From CAWBCI01 sp963787195 (GTDB lineage Bacteria > Bacteroidota > Bacteroidia > Bacteroidales > JAGOPY01): 34,441 nt of DNA. Made by a program: the position numbers and the translations under genes. Shown in pieces: positions 23,563 to 31,583 of the stretch (position 1 is its first letter; each line of letters starts with the position of its first letter). Location of the stretch: NCBI GenBank assembly GCA_963787195.1, contig CAWBCI010000081.1:1-34441 (forward strand). Direction: 5' to 3'. The notes beneath the pieces were generated by a model, which made no database searches, had not been told where the DNA came from, and was given only the letters and a program-made list of their open reading frames with translations.

Positions 23563-24323
23563 TTATCTTTTAGTACAGGTTCCACCTTTTGCTGTAAAGT
23601 GGAATCATTTTTAGTTTCCATGTTTTCCTCGCTGATCAGGCGGCCTTTTTGATATATTTCTTTTTTCTCCATCTGGCCTATACTACTAAGATAGACCCAT
23701 ACCCCCTCCTTTTCACCTGCAGCATATTTCCCGGAAACCTGCACATTTCCGTTGATATGGTACATGATATACATCCCATCCGGTTCTCCATTCACATAAG
23801 TACCTTTTCCTTTAATGGCCCCATCAGTGAAATACTGTTTCCAGGGGCCGTCTTTCACATCGTTTTTATAAGTGACTTCTTCCGCAACTTCTCCGGAGGG
23901 ATAATATGTTTTTACGATGCCTTGCTTTTTCCCGTCGCTATAAAATTCTTCCGATAATAATTTTCCATTTTCCTGATCAAAGTATTGCCAAAGACTGTCT
24001 TTTTGCTGCTTAAGATATTTTCCTTTCGCCATCAGATTTCCATTCTCATGAAAAAGCGTTGCATAGGTCACTTTGCCGCTGTCAAGGTTGTTTATAAGGG
24101 CCTTTTTATGACCATCAGGATAGAAAAATTTAAACAATCCAATGGGTTTACCATTCACATAATTTCCTTCCAATTTAATATTTCCATTTGTATCATATAC
24201 TTTCCAATGGCCCTGCTTTCTCCCCTGTCCATCCGTTTTATTGGCATGAACATTGCTAAGTTCCTGTCCAAAGATTAAGGCGGCCGCCAGGAAGAACATC
24301 ACAGATAAGACAATTCTCTTCAT
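23559..24323 (-). CDS. Exported MORN-repeat (YwqK-like) protein
   Basis: This 254-residue secreted protein is built of MORN-type repeats (MORN_2, the family often labelled YwqK antitoxin). A signal peptide covers about 1-19 (KRIVLSVMFFLAAALIFGQ). About seven repeats of some 22 residues follow, each with a G-x-W/F-x-x-Y/F and a G-x-x-x-x-x-G-x-Y pattern, such as GHWKVYDTNGNIKLEGNYVNG and GPWKQYFTDGAIKGKGTYVNG. The last 30 residues are polar. No toxin gene is adjacent, so the antitoxin label should not be trusted. It converges on the HAD gene, and the two stop codons share bases at 23559-23562. Role and location (periplasm or outer surface) are not known. Confidence 0.85.
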   Translation of the reverse strand: MKRIVLSVMFFLAAALIFGQELSNVHANKTDGQGRKQGHWKVYDTNGNIKLEGNYVNGKPIGLFKFFYPDGHKKALINNLDSGKVTYATLFHENGNLMAKGKYLKQQKDSLWQYFDQENGKLLSEEFYSDGKKQGIVKTYYPSGEVAEEVTYKNDVKDGPWKQYFTDGAIKGKGTYVNGEPDGMYIMYHINGNVQVSGKYAAGEKEGVWVYLSSIGQMEKKEIYQKGRLISEENMETKNDSTLQQKVEPVLKDN

Positions 24324-24347
24324 CCTGAAATTTATAATTTATTCTGC

Positions 24348-24355
24348 TAATTTTG
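24348..24355 (+). promoter_or_regulatory. Possible -7 box for recR
   Basis: TAATTTTG is an exact TAnnTTTG match in the divergent gap between the MORN gene and recR. It would give recR a leader of about 90 bases. CCTG lies 20 bases upstream, a poor -33 element. Confidence 0.3.
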
Positions 24356-24450
24356 CCAGATAAACGTAAAAATAAAACTAAATATTGGATGTCCGGCCTG
24401 ATAGCATGATATAAATTGAATACTGAAACGGGCTTTCAACATACTTTAAC

Positions 24451-25065
24451 ATGGAATATTCTTCAAAATTACTCGAATCGGCAGTCAATGAACTATCAAA
24501 ACTACCCGGGATAGGCAGAAAAACAGCCCTGCGATTGGCGCTTCACCTTTTGAACCGGGATAAGGCTGAAGTGGAAACTTTCTGTAACAGCCTGCTGAAA
24601 ATGAGCCAGGAGATCAGAAAGTGCAGCATATGCCATAATATAACTGATAATGATATTTGCGAGATATGCGCCAATCCGAAACGGGATCACAGGACCATGT
24701 GTGTTGTGCAGGATATAAGGGATGTAATGGCCATTGAAAACACAAGTCAGTTCAACGGTGTCTATCATGTTTTAGGAGGGATCATTTCCCCGATGGAAGG
24801 TATTGGACCGAATGATTTAAGCATAGATTCGCTGGTAGAAAAAGTAAAATCCGGAAGTGCGAAGGAGATCATTATGGCCCTGCCCGCAACTGTCGAGGGG
24901 GATACAACCAATTTCTACCTTTACAAAAAATTAAAGGGAAACGATATATTGATAACTGCTATTGCCAGAGGCATCTCGGTTGGTGATGACATTGAGTTTG
25001 CAGATGAAGTTACACTGGGACGCTCAATCCTGAACAGGACTCCATATAATACTGTTGAAAATTAA
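24451..25065 (+). CDS. recR: Recombination mediator protein RecR
   Basis: RecR works with RecF and RecO to load RecA at single-stranded gaps. The 204-residue protein is the usual length. It has the N-terminal helix-hairpin-helix (LSKLPGIGRKTALRLALHLL, about 16-35), a Cys4 zinc finger (C58, C61, C70, C73), the Toprim domain starting at MCVVQDIRDVMAIENT and the conserved C-terminal TAIARGISVGDDIEFADEVT. It is alone in its orientation, between the MORN gene and a small minus-strand gene. The 137 bases after it contain nothing I can name. Confidence 0.96.
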   Translation: MEYSSKLLESAVNELSKLPGIGRKTALRLALHLLNRDKAEVETFCNSLLKMSQEIRKCSICHNITDNDICEICANPKRDHRTMCVVQDIRDVMAIENTSQFNGVYHVLGGIISPMEGIGPNDLSIDSLVEKVKSGSAKEIIMALPATVEGDTTNFYLYKKLKGNDILITAIARGISVGDDIEFADEVTLGRSILNRTPYNTVEN

Positions 25066-25202
25066 TTTTTGGATTGGAAACCGGTGTGAAGTTTATGGAT
25101 TTCATCCAAATCCCTTTCCATATTTATTTTCGCACTTTGCTCAGGACTGAATTATTGAATTTTCTTCAGTAGTCTTGTACATTCTACCCGTCTGTCCCTA
25201 CA

Positions 25203-25418
25203 TTATTCAAAAAGATCGAGTTGATTTTCAGTCACATAAAATTCTTCCGGAATTTCTTTGGAATACTGCTGGATAAATGGTCGTATCATCTTTTTGATAA
25301 GTTTGGTCGGGGTAGTTTTCCGGGCTTTGCAATAATTTTCCAGGGATTTTTTCTGGAGAGGGCTTAATTTTAATTTAACGGTTTTATACCTGACTTTTTT
25401 CCTTTTCCTTGGAGCCAT
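25203..25418 (-). CDS. Small basic conserved protein, unknown function
   Basis: This 71-residue protein has a strongly basic N-terminus (APRKRKKVRYKTVKLKLS). The middle reads LSPLQKKSLENYCKARKTTP-TKLIKKMIRP, a strand followed by two helices, which resembles a ribbon-helix-helix DNA-binding fold. The C-terminus is acidic and ends in QLDLFE. I recall similar small proteins in other Bacteroidota but know no function. The composition, the sensible helix pattern and its separate place between recR and glmM argue that it is real and not a shadow. It lies 73 bases upstream of nothing on its own strand and is followed by an unassigned gap. DNA binding is inference. Confidence 0.65.
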   Translation of the reverse strand: MAPRKRKKVRYKTVKLKLSPLQKKSLENYCKARKTTPTKLIKKMIRPFIQQYSKEIPEEFYVTENQLDLFE

Positions 25419-25491
25419 ATGGAAAATCCTTTAGTTTTTATGCTAAATTAGGACTAATATCCCCTATCGAAATGCTGATTTTTGAAATTTA

Positions 25492-26881
25492 TCAACAATC
25501 CGTATTTAATATATCCTCCATAATTTTCCGTGCAAGCGCATCGGCTGCATCCTGAGAATTGCTTTCAGCATATATACGGATAATGGCTTCTGTATTTGAT
25601 TCTCTGAGGTGGACCCATTCTTTTCCAAATTCAATTTTAAGTCCATCTACGATCGTATAAGGATTATCCGGATATTTATTTCTGACACTTTCCAGTATGC
25701 ACTCAATCTTCATTTCAGGTGATAATTCGACTTTGTTTTTAGAAATATAATAATCAGGATAAGTCTTTCTCAGGTCTGAGCATGTATTGCCGGAGCGTGC
25801 AAGATGGGAAAGGAAGAGGGCTATTCCCACCAGGGCATCCCGTCCGTAATGAAGTGCAGGATATATTACTCCCCCGTTCCCTTCGCCTCCAATCACCGCT
25901 TCCTCTTGCTTCATCAAATCAACCACATTCACCTCTCCTACTGCAGAAGCAAAATACCTGCCCCCTGCTTTTTCGGTCACATCCCTTAATGCCCTTGTAG
26001 ACGAAAGGTTTGAAACTGTGTTACCGGGCTGCTCCTGTAATATATAGTCAGCTACGGCAACCAGGGTATATTCCTCATTAAACAGTTCTCCATTTTCCAT
26101 CACAATAGCCAGGCGGTCCACATCCGGATCAACTACAAAACCCAGGTCAGCTTTTTTTTCTTTAACCAGCTTACATATTTCACCGAGATTCGCCGGAATC
26201 GGTTCAGGATTATGAGCAAACTTCCCACTTGGTTCAGCATTCAGCTCTACAATATCTTCAACGCCAAGTGATTCAAGAAGTTGAGGAACTATCACCCCTC
26301 CCGTAGAATTTATTCCGTCGACAGCAATTCTAAAATGGGCTTTCCGGATAGCAGGCACATCTACAAATGGCAGGGCCAATATCCTGGAAATATGTTTTAA
26401 AACTTGTGTTTCATCTTTGGTGTAAGTGCCGATATTTTCAACACTTGCAAAATCAAATTCCAGTTTTTCAGCTGAATCAAGTATTTTTTTCCCATCAGCA
26501 TCCGATAAAAACTCTCCTTTGCCATTAAGTAATTTTAGTGCATTCCATTCTTCGGTATTATGGCTGGCAGTGATAATGATCCCTCCATCTGCCTGAAGTT
26601 CAGTTACGGCCAGCTCCACTGTAGGAGTAGTGGATAGCCCCAGATCAGTCACATCAGCCCCGCATGCCCGAAGGGTAGCTGCAACAAGGTCACTTACCAT
26701 TTCCCCTGAAATCCTTGCATCTCTTCCAATAACAATGATGTATCCTGGCTTTCTCTGCACCGATTCTGATAAATTCACAATATGCCGAGGCAAACTTTAC
26801 TATATCGGGAGGTGTAAGTCCTTTTCCCGCCTGTCCGCCAATAGTTCCCCTTATACCGGAGATGGATTTTATAAGTGTCAT
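25492..26881 (-). pseudogene. glmM: Phosphoglucosamine mutase gene with a one-base frameshift
   Basis: GlmM turns glucosamine-6-phosphate into glucosamine-1-phosphate for UDP-GlcNAc, and so feeds peptidoglycan and LPS. The natural N-terminus MTLIKSISGIRGTIGG starts at 26881 and runs in one frame through IVKFASAYCEFIRIGAEK. The rest, from PGYIIVIGRDARISGEM on, is one base out. Removing one A from the AAA at 26752-26750 joins them into 462 residues, the normal length. The rest is intact: phosphoserine loop TASHN (Ser about 106), metal site DPDVDRLAIV, sugar site GEGNGGVIYP and phosphate site RESNTEAIIRIY. A TTG-started shorter version would lack the first ~30 residues including ISGIRG. Since glmM is normally essential, a sequence error is the most likely cause. 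Confidence 0.88.
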
Positions 26882-26999
26882 GAAAATATGATTAGCTGAC
26901 AAAAATAAGCATTTCCTATCAGCTTCCTCCATGCGAGCTTTCAGCATTTCTTATTCGGAGACTTAAAAAAAATTACGAATGCTTTCAATCAGTTTTTAG

Positions 27000-27007
27000 T
27001 ACTTTTG
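27000..27007 (+). promoter_or_regulatory. Candidate -7 box for the TPR gene
   Basis: TACTTTTG is an exact TAnnTTTG match 33-40 bases upstream of the ATG. It lies in the 158-base divergent gap between glmM and the TPR gene. The -33 region is not clear. Confidence 0.5.
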
Positions 27008-27039
27008 CGAACTAATACTTTAGACATTACTGCCCATTT

Positions 27040-28449
27040 ATGGAGGCTTCTTTTGAAAACAACCAATCTGACCTGATGACACTGGTCAACCGCTTTGAGG
27101 AAATGCTGAAGGCTGATAGCCGTTATTTCTTTGATGTTGAGGAATTCGAGGACATTATTGATTTTTATATTGAAAATCATAATGTCTCAAAATCCAGACT
27201 GGCTATTGACATTGCCCTTGAACAACACCCCGGAACTACGGTTTTTAAACTCAAGGAAGCAAAATATAATATTATCGCCAATAATTCGGTAAAGGCCCTA
27301 AATATTTTGAAGGAGCTTGAAACCCTTGACCCTACCAATGCCGAAATTTATATGATCAAGGGCTCTATTCTGAGCAAATCAAAGAATCATCGTAAGGCAT
27401 ACGAAGAGTTCAATAAGGCCATACAATATTCTGATGATAAAGAAGAAGTGATGGTGAACATCGCCTTTGAACATGAAAATAACGGTCAATACAAAACAGC
27501 AATTGAATACCTGAAAAAGGTACTTGTCCTGAATCCGGACAATGAAGCGGCGATTTATGAACTTTCATTTTGTTATGAGATTACCCGGAATATTGAGAAG
27601 GGTATAAATTTTTTCAATGATTTTGTAGATATTCATCCTTATAATAAAATAGCCTGGTTCAATATTGGAATTTTTTATAACCACCTCGAGTTATATGAAA
27701 AGTCAATAGAAGCATATGAATTCGCTATTGCCATTGATGAGAGTTTTGCTGCTGCCCATTTCAACCTGGGGAACTCCTATGCGAATCTCGGAGAATATCG
27801 TCTTGCAATTAAGAGCTACCAGAACACTTTCCAGTATGAAGAACCACAAGCAGTTACCTATTATTATATCGGAGAGTGCTATGAAAAACTGGAACTTTAC
27901 CGTAAAGCCATTGAAGAATACAATAAATCAATAGCTGCTGATCAGGAGCTTGCAGATGCATGGATAGGTGCAGGGGTTTGTTATGATGAGCTGAATGAGC
28001 ATCCCGCAGCACTCCAGCACATGAAACGGGCCCTCGACCTGGAAGAAGAAAATTCAGAATTCTGGTATATATACGCTGATGCATTATATAAAACAGGGAT
28101 GAAAGCAGAAGCCCTGGAAGCTTACAAGAAAGTCAGTGAACTGGATCCTATGCATCCCGAGATATGGCTTGACCTGTCGGATATGTATGCAGAAAAGGGT
28201 GAGCTGGAAGATGCGGTACTTCTTATCCGTGAAGGGCTTGCCCAGCAACCTCAGAATGCGACCTTACTTTTCAGGCTGACGGCCTATCTGATGAAACAGG
28301 GAAAATACAATAAAGCTTACGAAACCCTGGAGAACGGGCTGGAAATAGATTACAGTAAACACGTTGAATTGTTCGATTATTATCCGCACCTCAGAGACAA
28401 TCACAATATAGTAGATCTGATCCATTTGCATGAAAAACGGCCGGAATGA
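27040..28449 (+). CDS. Tetratricopeptide-repeat protein
   Basis: This is a 469-residue, all-helical TPR protein with no signal peptide, so probably cytoplasmic. The repeats start after about 50 residues and continue to near the C-terminus, about eleven in all. Clear units include AEIYMIKGSILSKSKNHRKA, AAAHFNLGNSYANLGEYRLA and TYYYIGECYEKLELYRKA. TPRs serve as scaffolds for protein contacts; the partner cannot be told. The protein is conserved in shape among Bacteroidota. It is transcribed alone from a box at 27000, divergent from glmM and convergent with the GerW-like gene. Confidence 0.9.
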   Translation: MEASFENNQSDLMTLVNRFEEMLKADSRYFFDVEEFEDIIDFYIENHNVSKSRLAIDIALEQHPGTTVFKLKEAKYNIIANNSVKALNILKELETLDPTNAEIYMIKGSILSKSKNHRKAYEEFNKAIQYSDDKEEVMVNIAFEHENNGQYKTAIEYLKKVLVLNPDNEAAIYELSFCYEITRNIEKGINFFNDFVDIHPYNKIAWFNIGIFYNHLELYEKSIEAYEFAIAIDESFAAAHFNLGNSYANLGEYRLAIKSYQNTFQYEEPQAVTYYYIGECYEKLELYRKAIEEYNKSIAADQELADAWIGAGVCYDELNEHPAALQHMKRALDLEEENSEFWYIYADALYKTGMKAEALEAYKKVSELDPMHPEIWLDLSDMYAEKGELEDAVLLIREGLAQQPQNATLLFRLTAYLMKQGKYNKAYETLENGLEIDYSKHVELFDYYPHLRDNHNIVDLIHLHEKRPE

Positions 28450-28543
28450 CAATTTTGGCTATCCGTCACTTTTATGCTACAGCCAGATCAATTTAAATGA
28501 AAGTTCAACTGTCTGATGAAGTATGTCAGGACAAGCTTGAAAA

Positions 28544-28912
28544 TTAATCTTCTGATTTCCGCTTTTTATTCGAATCGATCACTTTCTCCATCAAGTCAGG
28601 CAGCTTGTCGAATACACCTGAAAGACCTTTTTTCCTTTCCATACTCAGCACGGTAATCTCATCCCCTTTGGTCACCAGGAAGGCAACCGGGCTTATTCCG
28701 ATTCCGCCTCCGGCGCCCACTCCGGCTCCTTTGCCCCTCTTTGACTCTTCACCGGTTCCTGAACCGGAAGCAATGCCAAGCCCAATCTTGATAACGGGTA
28801 CGCAGGTGAATTCACCCAGTTTAAATTGTTCTCCTATAACAGTTTCGGTTTTAGCAAGACTTTTGATCTGATCGATAAGTTTTTCAATGGTAGCCTGGTA
28901 ATTAGTGTCCAT
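28544..28912 (-). CDS. GerW/YtfJ family protein
   Basis: This 122-residue protein belongs to the GerW (YtfJ) family. YtfJ of Bacillus subtilis is a spore protein needed for germination of the spore. The N-terminus has ATIEKLIDQIKSLAKTETVIG, followed by the family core: GEQFKLGEFTCVPVIKIGLG, a Gly-rich stretch with EESKRGKGAGVGAGGGIGIS and the PVAFLVTKGDEITVLSM strand. The C-terminus is helical and basic. All parts of the family pattern are present. It lies 58 bases downstream of a DUF2953-like membrane protein gene, the partner of ytfJ in Firmicutes (ytfI-ytfJ). There is no spore gene elsewhere in the window, so the role here is not sporulation as far as can be seen. Confidence 0.88.
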   Translation of the reverse strand: MDTNYQATIEKLIDQIKSLAKTETVIGEQFKLGEFTCVPVIKIGLGIASGSGTGEESKRGKGAGVGAGGGIGISPVAFLVTKGDEITVLSMERKKGLSGVFDKLPDLMEKVIDSNKKRKSED

Positions 28913-28970
28913 GATTTTTTGGATTTAGAATTTTATACTTGTAAAGATAATATACTTCATACAAATGATT

Positions 28971-29516
28971 TTATTTAAGCTTGTGATGCAGCCAATAAAT
29001 CCGTATTCCAAAAAGTACAAAATTTACAGGCCTGTTACTAATCTTGAGGATCATATCCACATCACCCTCATAATTCACATCCATCTTTAAATTATTCTTG
29101 TCCATGAGATATGCCAGCGGAAAAAGCCATGCATTGCCGCTCACATCACCAGTATCGACATTAAGGTAAAACTCCCTGATCTTAAAGGAACGGATAAGTT
29201 TAAATATGATCCCAAAAAGCACATCAGGTTTCATAATCACTTTAGAATAACTTCTTTTTGATGTTTTATATTGCTTTTTTTTCCTGTGTTTTTGTTTTTC
29301 AGGATTTTTCCCGATGCGGATTGTTTTGAGCGGCAGCCCGAATAAAAAAAGACGGAATTTCGCTAAGGGGGTGCTTTGATAAATTTGCAGGCGAATCGTT
29401 CCCGCTTGTCCTATATAGTATTTGTCGTCGTAAGTATTGATATGCAGCACGACAGGAGAATATAGCAGGCATACCAGTATAAGTAAAAGAATCCCGGATA
29501 TAATCAATAATACCAT
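28971..29516 (-). CDS. DUF2953-like membrane protein (YtfI-like)
   Basis: This 181-residue protein has one N-terminal membrane helix (about 2-25, LLIISGILLLILVCLLYSPV). A beta-rich segment follows, then a very basic linker (KNPEKQKHRKKKQYKTSKRS). The C-terminal part has IREFYLNVDTGDVSGNAWLF, which resembles the VGTGDAA motif of DUF2953, and a final NFVLFGIRIYWLHHKLK strand. The similarity is weak by eye, but position next to gerW supports it. The -7 box TAAATTTG sits only five bases before the ATG, so the mRNA may start at or very near the start codon. No downstream Met offers a shorter form with the membrane helix. Confidence 0.65.
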   Translation of the reverse strand: MVLLIISGILLLILVCLLYSPVVLHINTYDDKYYIGQAGTIRLQIYQSTPLAKFRLFLFGLPLKTIRIGKNPEKQKHRKKKQYKTSKRSYSKVIMKPDVLFGIIFKLIRSFKIREFYLNVDTGDVSGNAWLFPLAYLMDKNNLKMDVNYEGDVDMILKISNRPVNFVLFGIRIYWLHHKLK

Positions 29517-29520
29517 AGAG

Positions 29521-29528
29521 CAAATTTA
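29521..29528 (-). promoter_or_regulatory. Candidate -7 box abutting the DUF2953-like start
   Basis: The minus strand reads TAAATTTG, an exact TAnnTTTG match, ending five bases before the ATG at 29516. Transcription would begin about at the ATG, giving a leaderless mRNA for the DUF2953-like/GerW pair. Confidence 0.45.
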
Positions 29529-29623
29529 TCCTTTTTAAAACTCCAAAGCAATGCAGCGGTTTAAACTAATACAATGCTTTCTGCCAAATATCTTCAAGGC
29601 ACCTGAATATATCATGGAATTTG

Positions 29624-29631
29624 TAATTTTG
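29624..29631 (+). promoter_or_regulatory. Candidate -7 box for the DUF368-aroE pair
   Basis: TAATTTTG is an exact TAnnTTTG match 21-28 bases upstream of the ATG at 29652, giving a leader near 15 bases. It is divergent from the DUF2953-like promoter about 100 bases away. Confidence 0.5.
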
Positions 29632-29651
29632 CAGCCCAAAAAGTATATGGC

Positions 29652-30575
29652 ATGAAAGAATATCTCGGATTTATCCTGAAAGGCATTGCAATGGGTACGG
29701 CAAATGTAATCCCGGGAGTATCAGGTGGTACCATCGCCCTGATTACCGGAATATTTGAGCGCATCATCAATGCAATTAAATCCTTTGACATCACTGCCAT
29801 CCGGCTGCTGTTAAAAGGCCATATCAAGGATTTCATCCGGCATACCGATTTATATTTCCTGCTTTCCGTTGGGTTTGGGATCATAATTGCCATTATTAGT
29901 CTGGCCAAATTATTTGATTACCTTTTTACATACTACCCGGTTTATATATGGGCATTCTTTTTCGGGCTCGTTCTGGCCTCGGTCTATTTTGTCGGCAAAA
30001 CAGTAGAAAAATGGAAGTTTAGTGTCATCATAACTTTTCTTATAGGAACAGCATTCGCTCTGCTAATCTCTTTTTTGAACCCGGCCAGGGAAAATGACAG
30101 CTTCATGTACCTTGTAATTTGTGGAGTGGTGGCTATTTGCAGCATGATACTGCCCGGCCTCTCAGGTTCATTTGTATTATTCATCATGGGAAATTATAAA
30201 CTGGTCGCCATTGATGCAATCAATGAAAGGGATCTGACCATACTTTTGCCGATGGCAGTAGGGGCCGGCTTTGGAATACTCGCCTTTTCCCATCTTTTGT
30301 CATGGATTTTAAAGAAATTCAAAGATGAGACTATTTCACTTCTGACCGGCTTTATCCTTGGTTCGGTGAGCATATTATGGCCATGGCAGCATAAGATATA
30401 CCTTCTTGATGAGCTTGGAAATCAGATATTGAAAAGAGGAGAACCAGTAATTATTATGTACCATCGTTACATTCCTGAATCATTCAACACCCAGACTATA
30501 CTTGCCATAGTTTTTATATTGCTTGGAATAGCCAGTATATGGTTTGTTGAAAAAGCCGCCCTTCAAAAAAGCTAA
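29652..30575 (+). CDS. DUF368 polyprenyl-phosphate transporter
   Basis: This 307-residue polytopic membrane protein has about eight or nine hydrophobic segments. DUF368 proteins (PopT) have been shown to return undecaprenyl phosphate, the sugar-lipid carrier of cell-wall synthesis, across the membrane. The family opening GFILKGIAMGTANVIPGVSGGTIALITGIFERII and the second copy of a related re-entrant motif, ICSMILPGLSGSFVLFIMGNY, are both present and make an inverted pseudo-repeat. The aroE start lies just past its stop. The neighbouring glmM, mltG and dapF genes also serve the wall, though not in one operon. Confidence 0.92.
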   Translation: MKEYLGFILKGIAMGTANVIPGVSGGTIALITGIFERIINAIKSFDITAIRLLLKGHIKDFIRHTDLYFLLSVGFGIIIAIISLAKLFDYLFTYYPVYIWAFFFGLVLASVYFVGKTVEKWKFSVIITFLIGTAFALLISFLNPARENDSFMYLVICGVVAICSMILPGLSGSFVLFIMGNYKLVAIDAINERDLTILLPMAVGAGFGILAFSHLLSWILKKFKDETISLLTGFILGSVSILWPWQHKIYLLDELGNQILKRGEPVIIMYHRYIPESFNTQTILAIVFILLGIASIWFVEKAALQKS

Positions 30576-30576
30576 A

Positions 30577-31320
30577 ATGCAAAAATACGGCCTCATAGGA
30601 TATCCGCTTAAACATTCTCTTTCAAAAAAATATTTTGAAAAGAAGTTCCACTTAGAAAATATTGAGGGTGCAGAATATGAGTTATATCCACTTGATAAAA
30701 TTTCAGACATCGATTCATTAATTGAGAATACGGATAATCTGAGGGGTTTAAATGTTACAATTCCCTATAAGATACCTGTACTTGAATACCTGGATGAATT
30801 GGATGAAGAAGCTCAGAAAATTGGCGCAGTCAATTGTATTAAAATATCCCGAAAGAAGGGGAAAATACAAACGACTGGTTACAATACTGATACCCCTGCA
30901 TTTATCATGAGCCTGCTTCCATTTTTACAAAGCCATCATAAAATGGCACTGGTACTGGGAAGCGGCGGCGCTTCAGCGGCTGTTTGCAGGGGGCTAGATG
31001 TACTGCATATTTCATGGCTAAAAGTGTCGCGCGATCCGAAAGGCAAGGATATATCCTATGCGGAGATCTCATCTGATATATTGGCTTCCAGCCAGTTGAT
31101 TATCAATACCACTCCCCTCGGAATGTATCCTGACGTTAACGAATGCCCGAAACTTAATTATAAAGCCCTCACTCCTCTCCATTTACTTTATGACCTGGTC
31201 TATAATCCGGAACTGAGTTTATTTCTGAAAAAAGGAAAGGCTGCCGGTGCCATTATTAAAAATGGTGAAGAAATGTTTTTCCTGCAGGCTGAACTGAGCT
31301 GGAAAATCTGGGAGATTTAA
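30577..31320 (+). CDS. aroE: Shikimate dehydrogenase
   Basis: This enzyme reduces 3-dehydroshikimate to shikimate with NADPH, step four of aromatic amino acid synthesis. I chose the ATG at 30577 because the family starts MQKYGLIGYPLKHSLS there; an in-frame ATG 33 bases earlier lies inside the DUF368 gene. The 247-residue protein has S14 and S16 (shikimate contacts), catalytic K65 in NVTIPYKIPVL, D105 in GYNTDTPAF and the nucleotide loop GSGGASAA (129-136). It begins one base after the DUF368 stop codon, so the two are coupled. The two functions are not linked by known biology. Confidence 0.95.
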   Translation: MQKYGLIGYPLKHSLSKKYFEKKFHLENIEGAEYELYPLDKISDIDSLIENTDNLRGLNVTIPYKIPVLEYLDELDEEAQKIGAVNCIKISRKKGKIQTTGYNTDTPAFIMSLLPFLQSHHKMALVLGSGGASAAVCRGLDVLHISWLKVSRDPKGKDISYAEISSDILASSQLIINTTPLGMYPDVNECPKLNYKALTPLHLLYDLVYNPELSLFLKKGKAAGAIIKNGEEMFFLQAELSWKIWEI

Positions 31321-31465
31321 AGCCCCCCTTTCTTAAGAGTTAATTTTTAACTTATTCAAACAAAATTATTCCATCCCTTCCACTTTTTAAGAATTCGGGA
31401 TTATAGTCTTGAATTTTTCATTTTTATTGATCTTAATTACTTGCGGATCTTTTTCAGCCAAAAAC

Positions 31466-31502
31466 TTGTACGACTAAGCGCAAAAATCACTTATTCGTAC
31501 AA
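31466..31502. repeat. 13-base inverted repeat upstream of the choice-of-anchor L gene
   Basis: TTGTACGAcTAAG at 31466-31478 is the reverse complement of CTTAtTCGTACAA at 31490-31502 except for one base, with an 11-base spacer. It ends six bases before the -33 element of the downstream promoter. The position suits a regulator site; a hairpin is also possible. The rest of the gap after aroE (31321-31465) is AT-rich, with only a weak 6-base hairpin at 31338-31352. Confidence 0.6.
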
Positions 31503-31508
31503 TAAAAA

Positions 31509-31540
31509 TTTGTCTTTTGGAACACATGTATATAATTTAG
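31509..31540 (+). promoter_or_regulatory. Two-part Bacteroidota promoter of the choice-of-anchor L gene
   Basis: TTTG at 31509-31512 and TAATTTAG at 31533-31540 (7/8 to TAnnTTTG) are 20 bases apart, the expected spacing for -33 and -7 elements. This is the only start in the window where I could place both elements. The leader would be about 37 bases. Confidence 0.6.
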
Positions 31541-31583
31541 CTGTATATCAAAATAGATTATTAATCACCAAAACCAATTAATT

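Noticed and set aside
23559..24323. The MORN/YwqK protein as an antitoxin
   Set aside because: There is no toxin gene beside it and the protein has a signal peptide, so the family name is misleading here.
25066..25202. Short inverted repeats after recR (GGATTT/AAATCC) as a terminator
   Set aside because: The arms are only six bases long and there is no T-run behind them.
25492..26793. A shorter glmM starting at a TTG codon at 26793
   Set aside because: It drops the conserved N-terminal ISGIRG region and has an N-terminus unlike any GlmM; the frameshifted full-length reading fits the family.
30544..30576. An earlier aroE start at 30544
   Set aside because: It would overlap the DUF368 gene and add residues not typical of AroE; the ATG at 30577 matches the family start.
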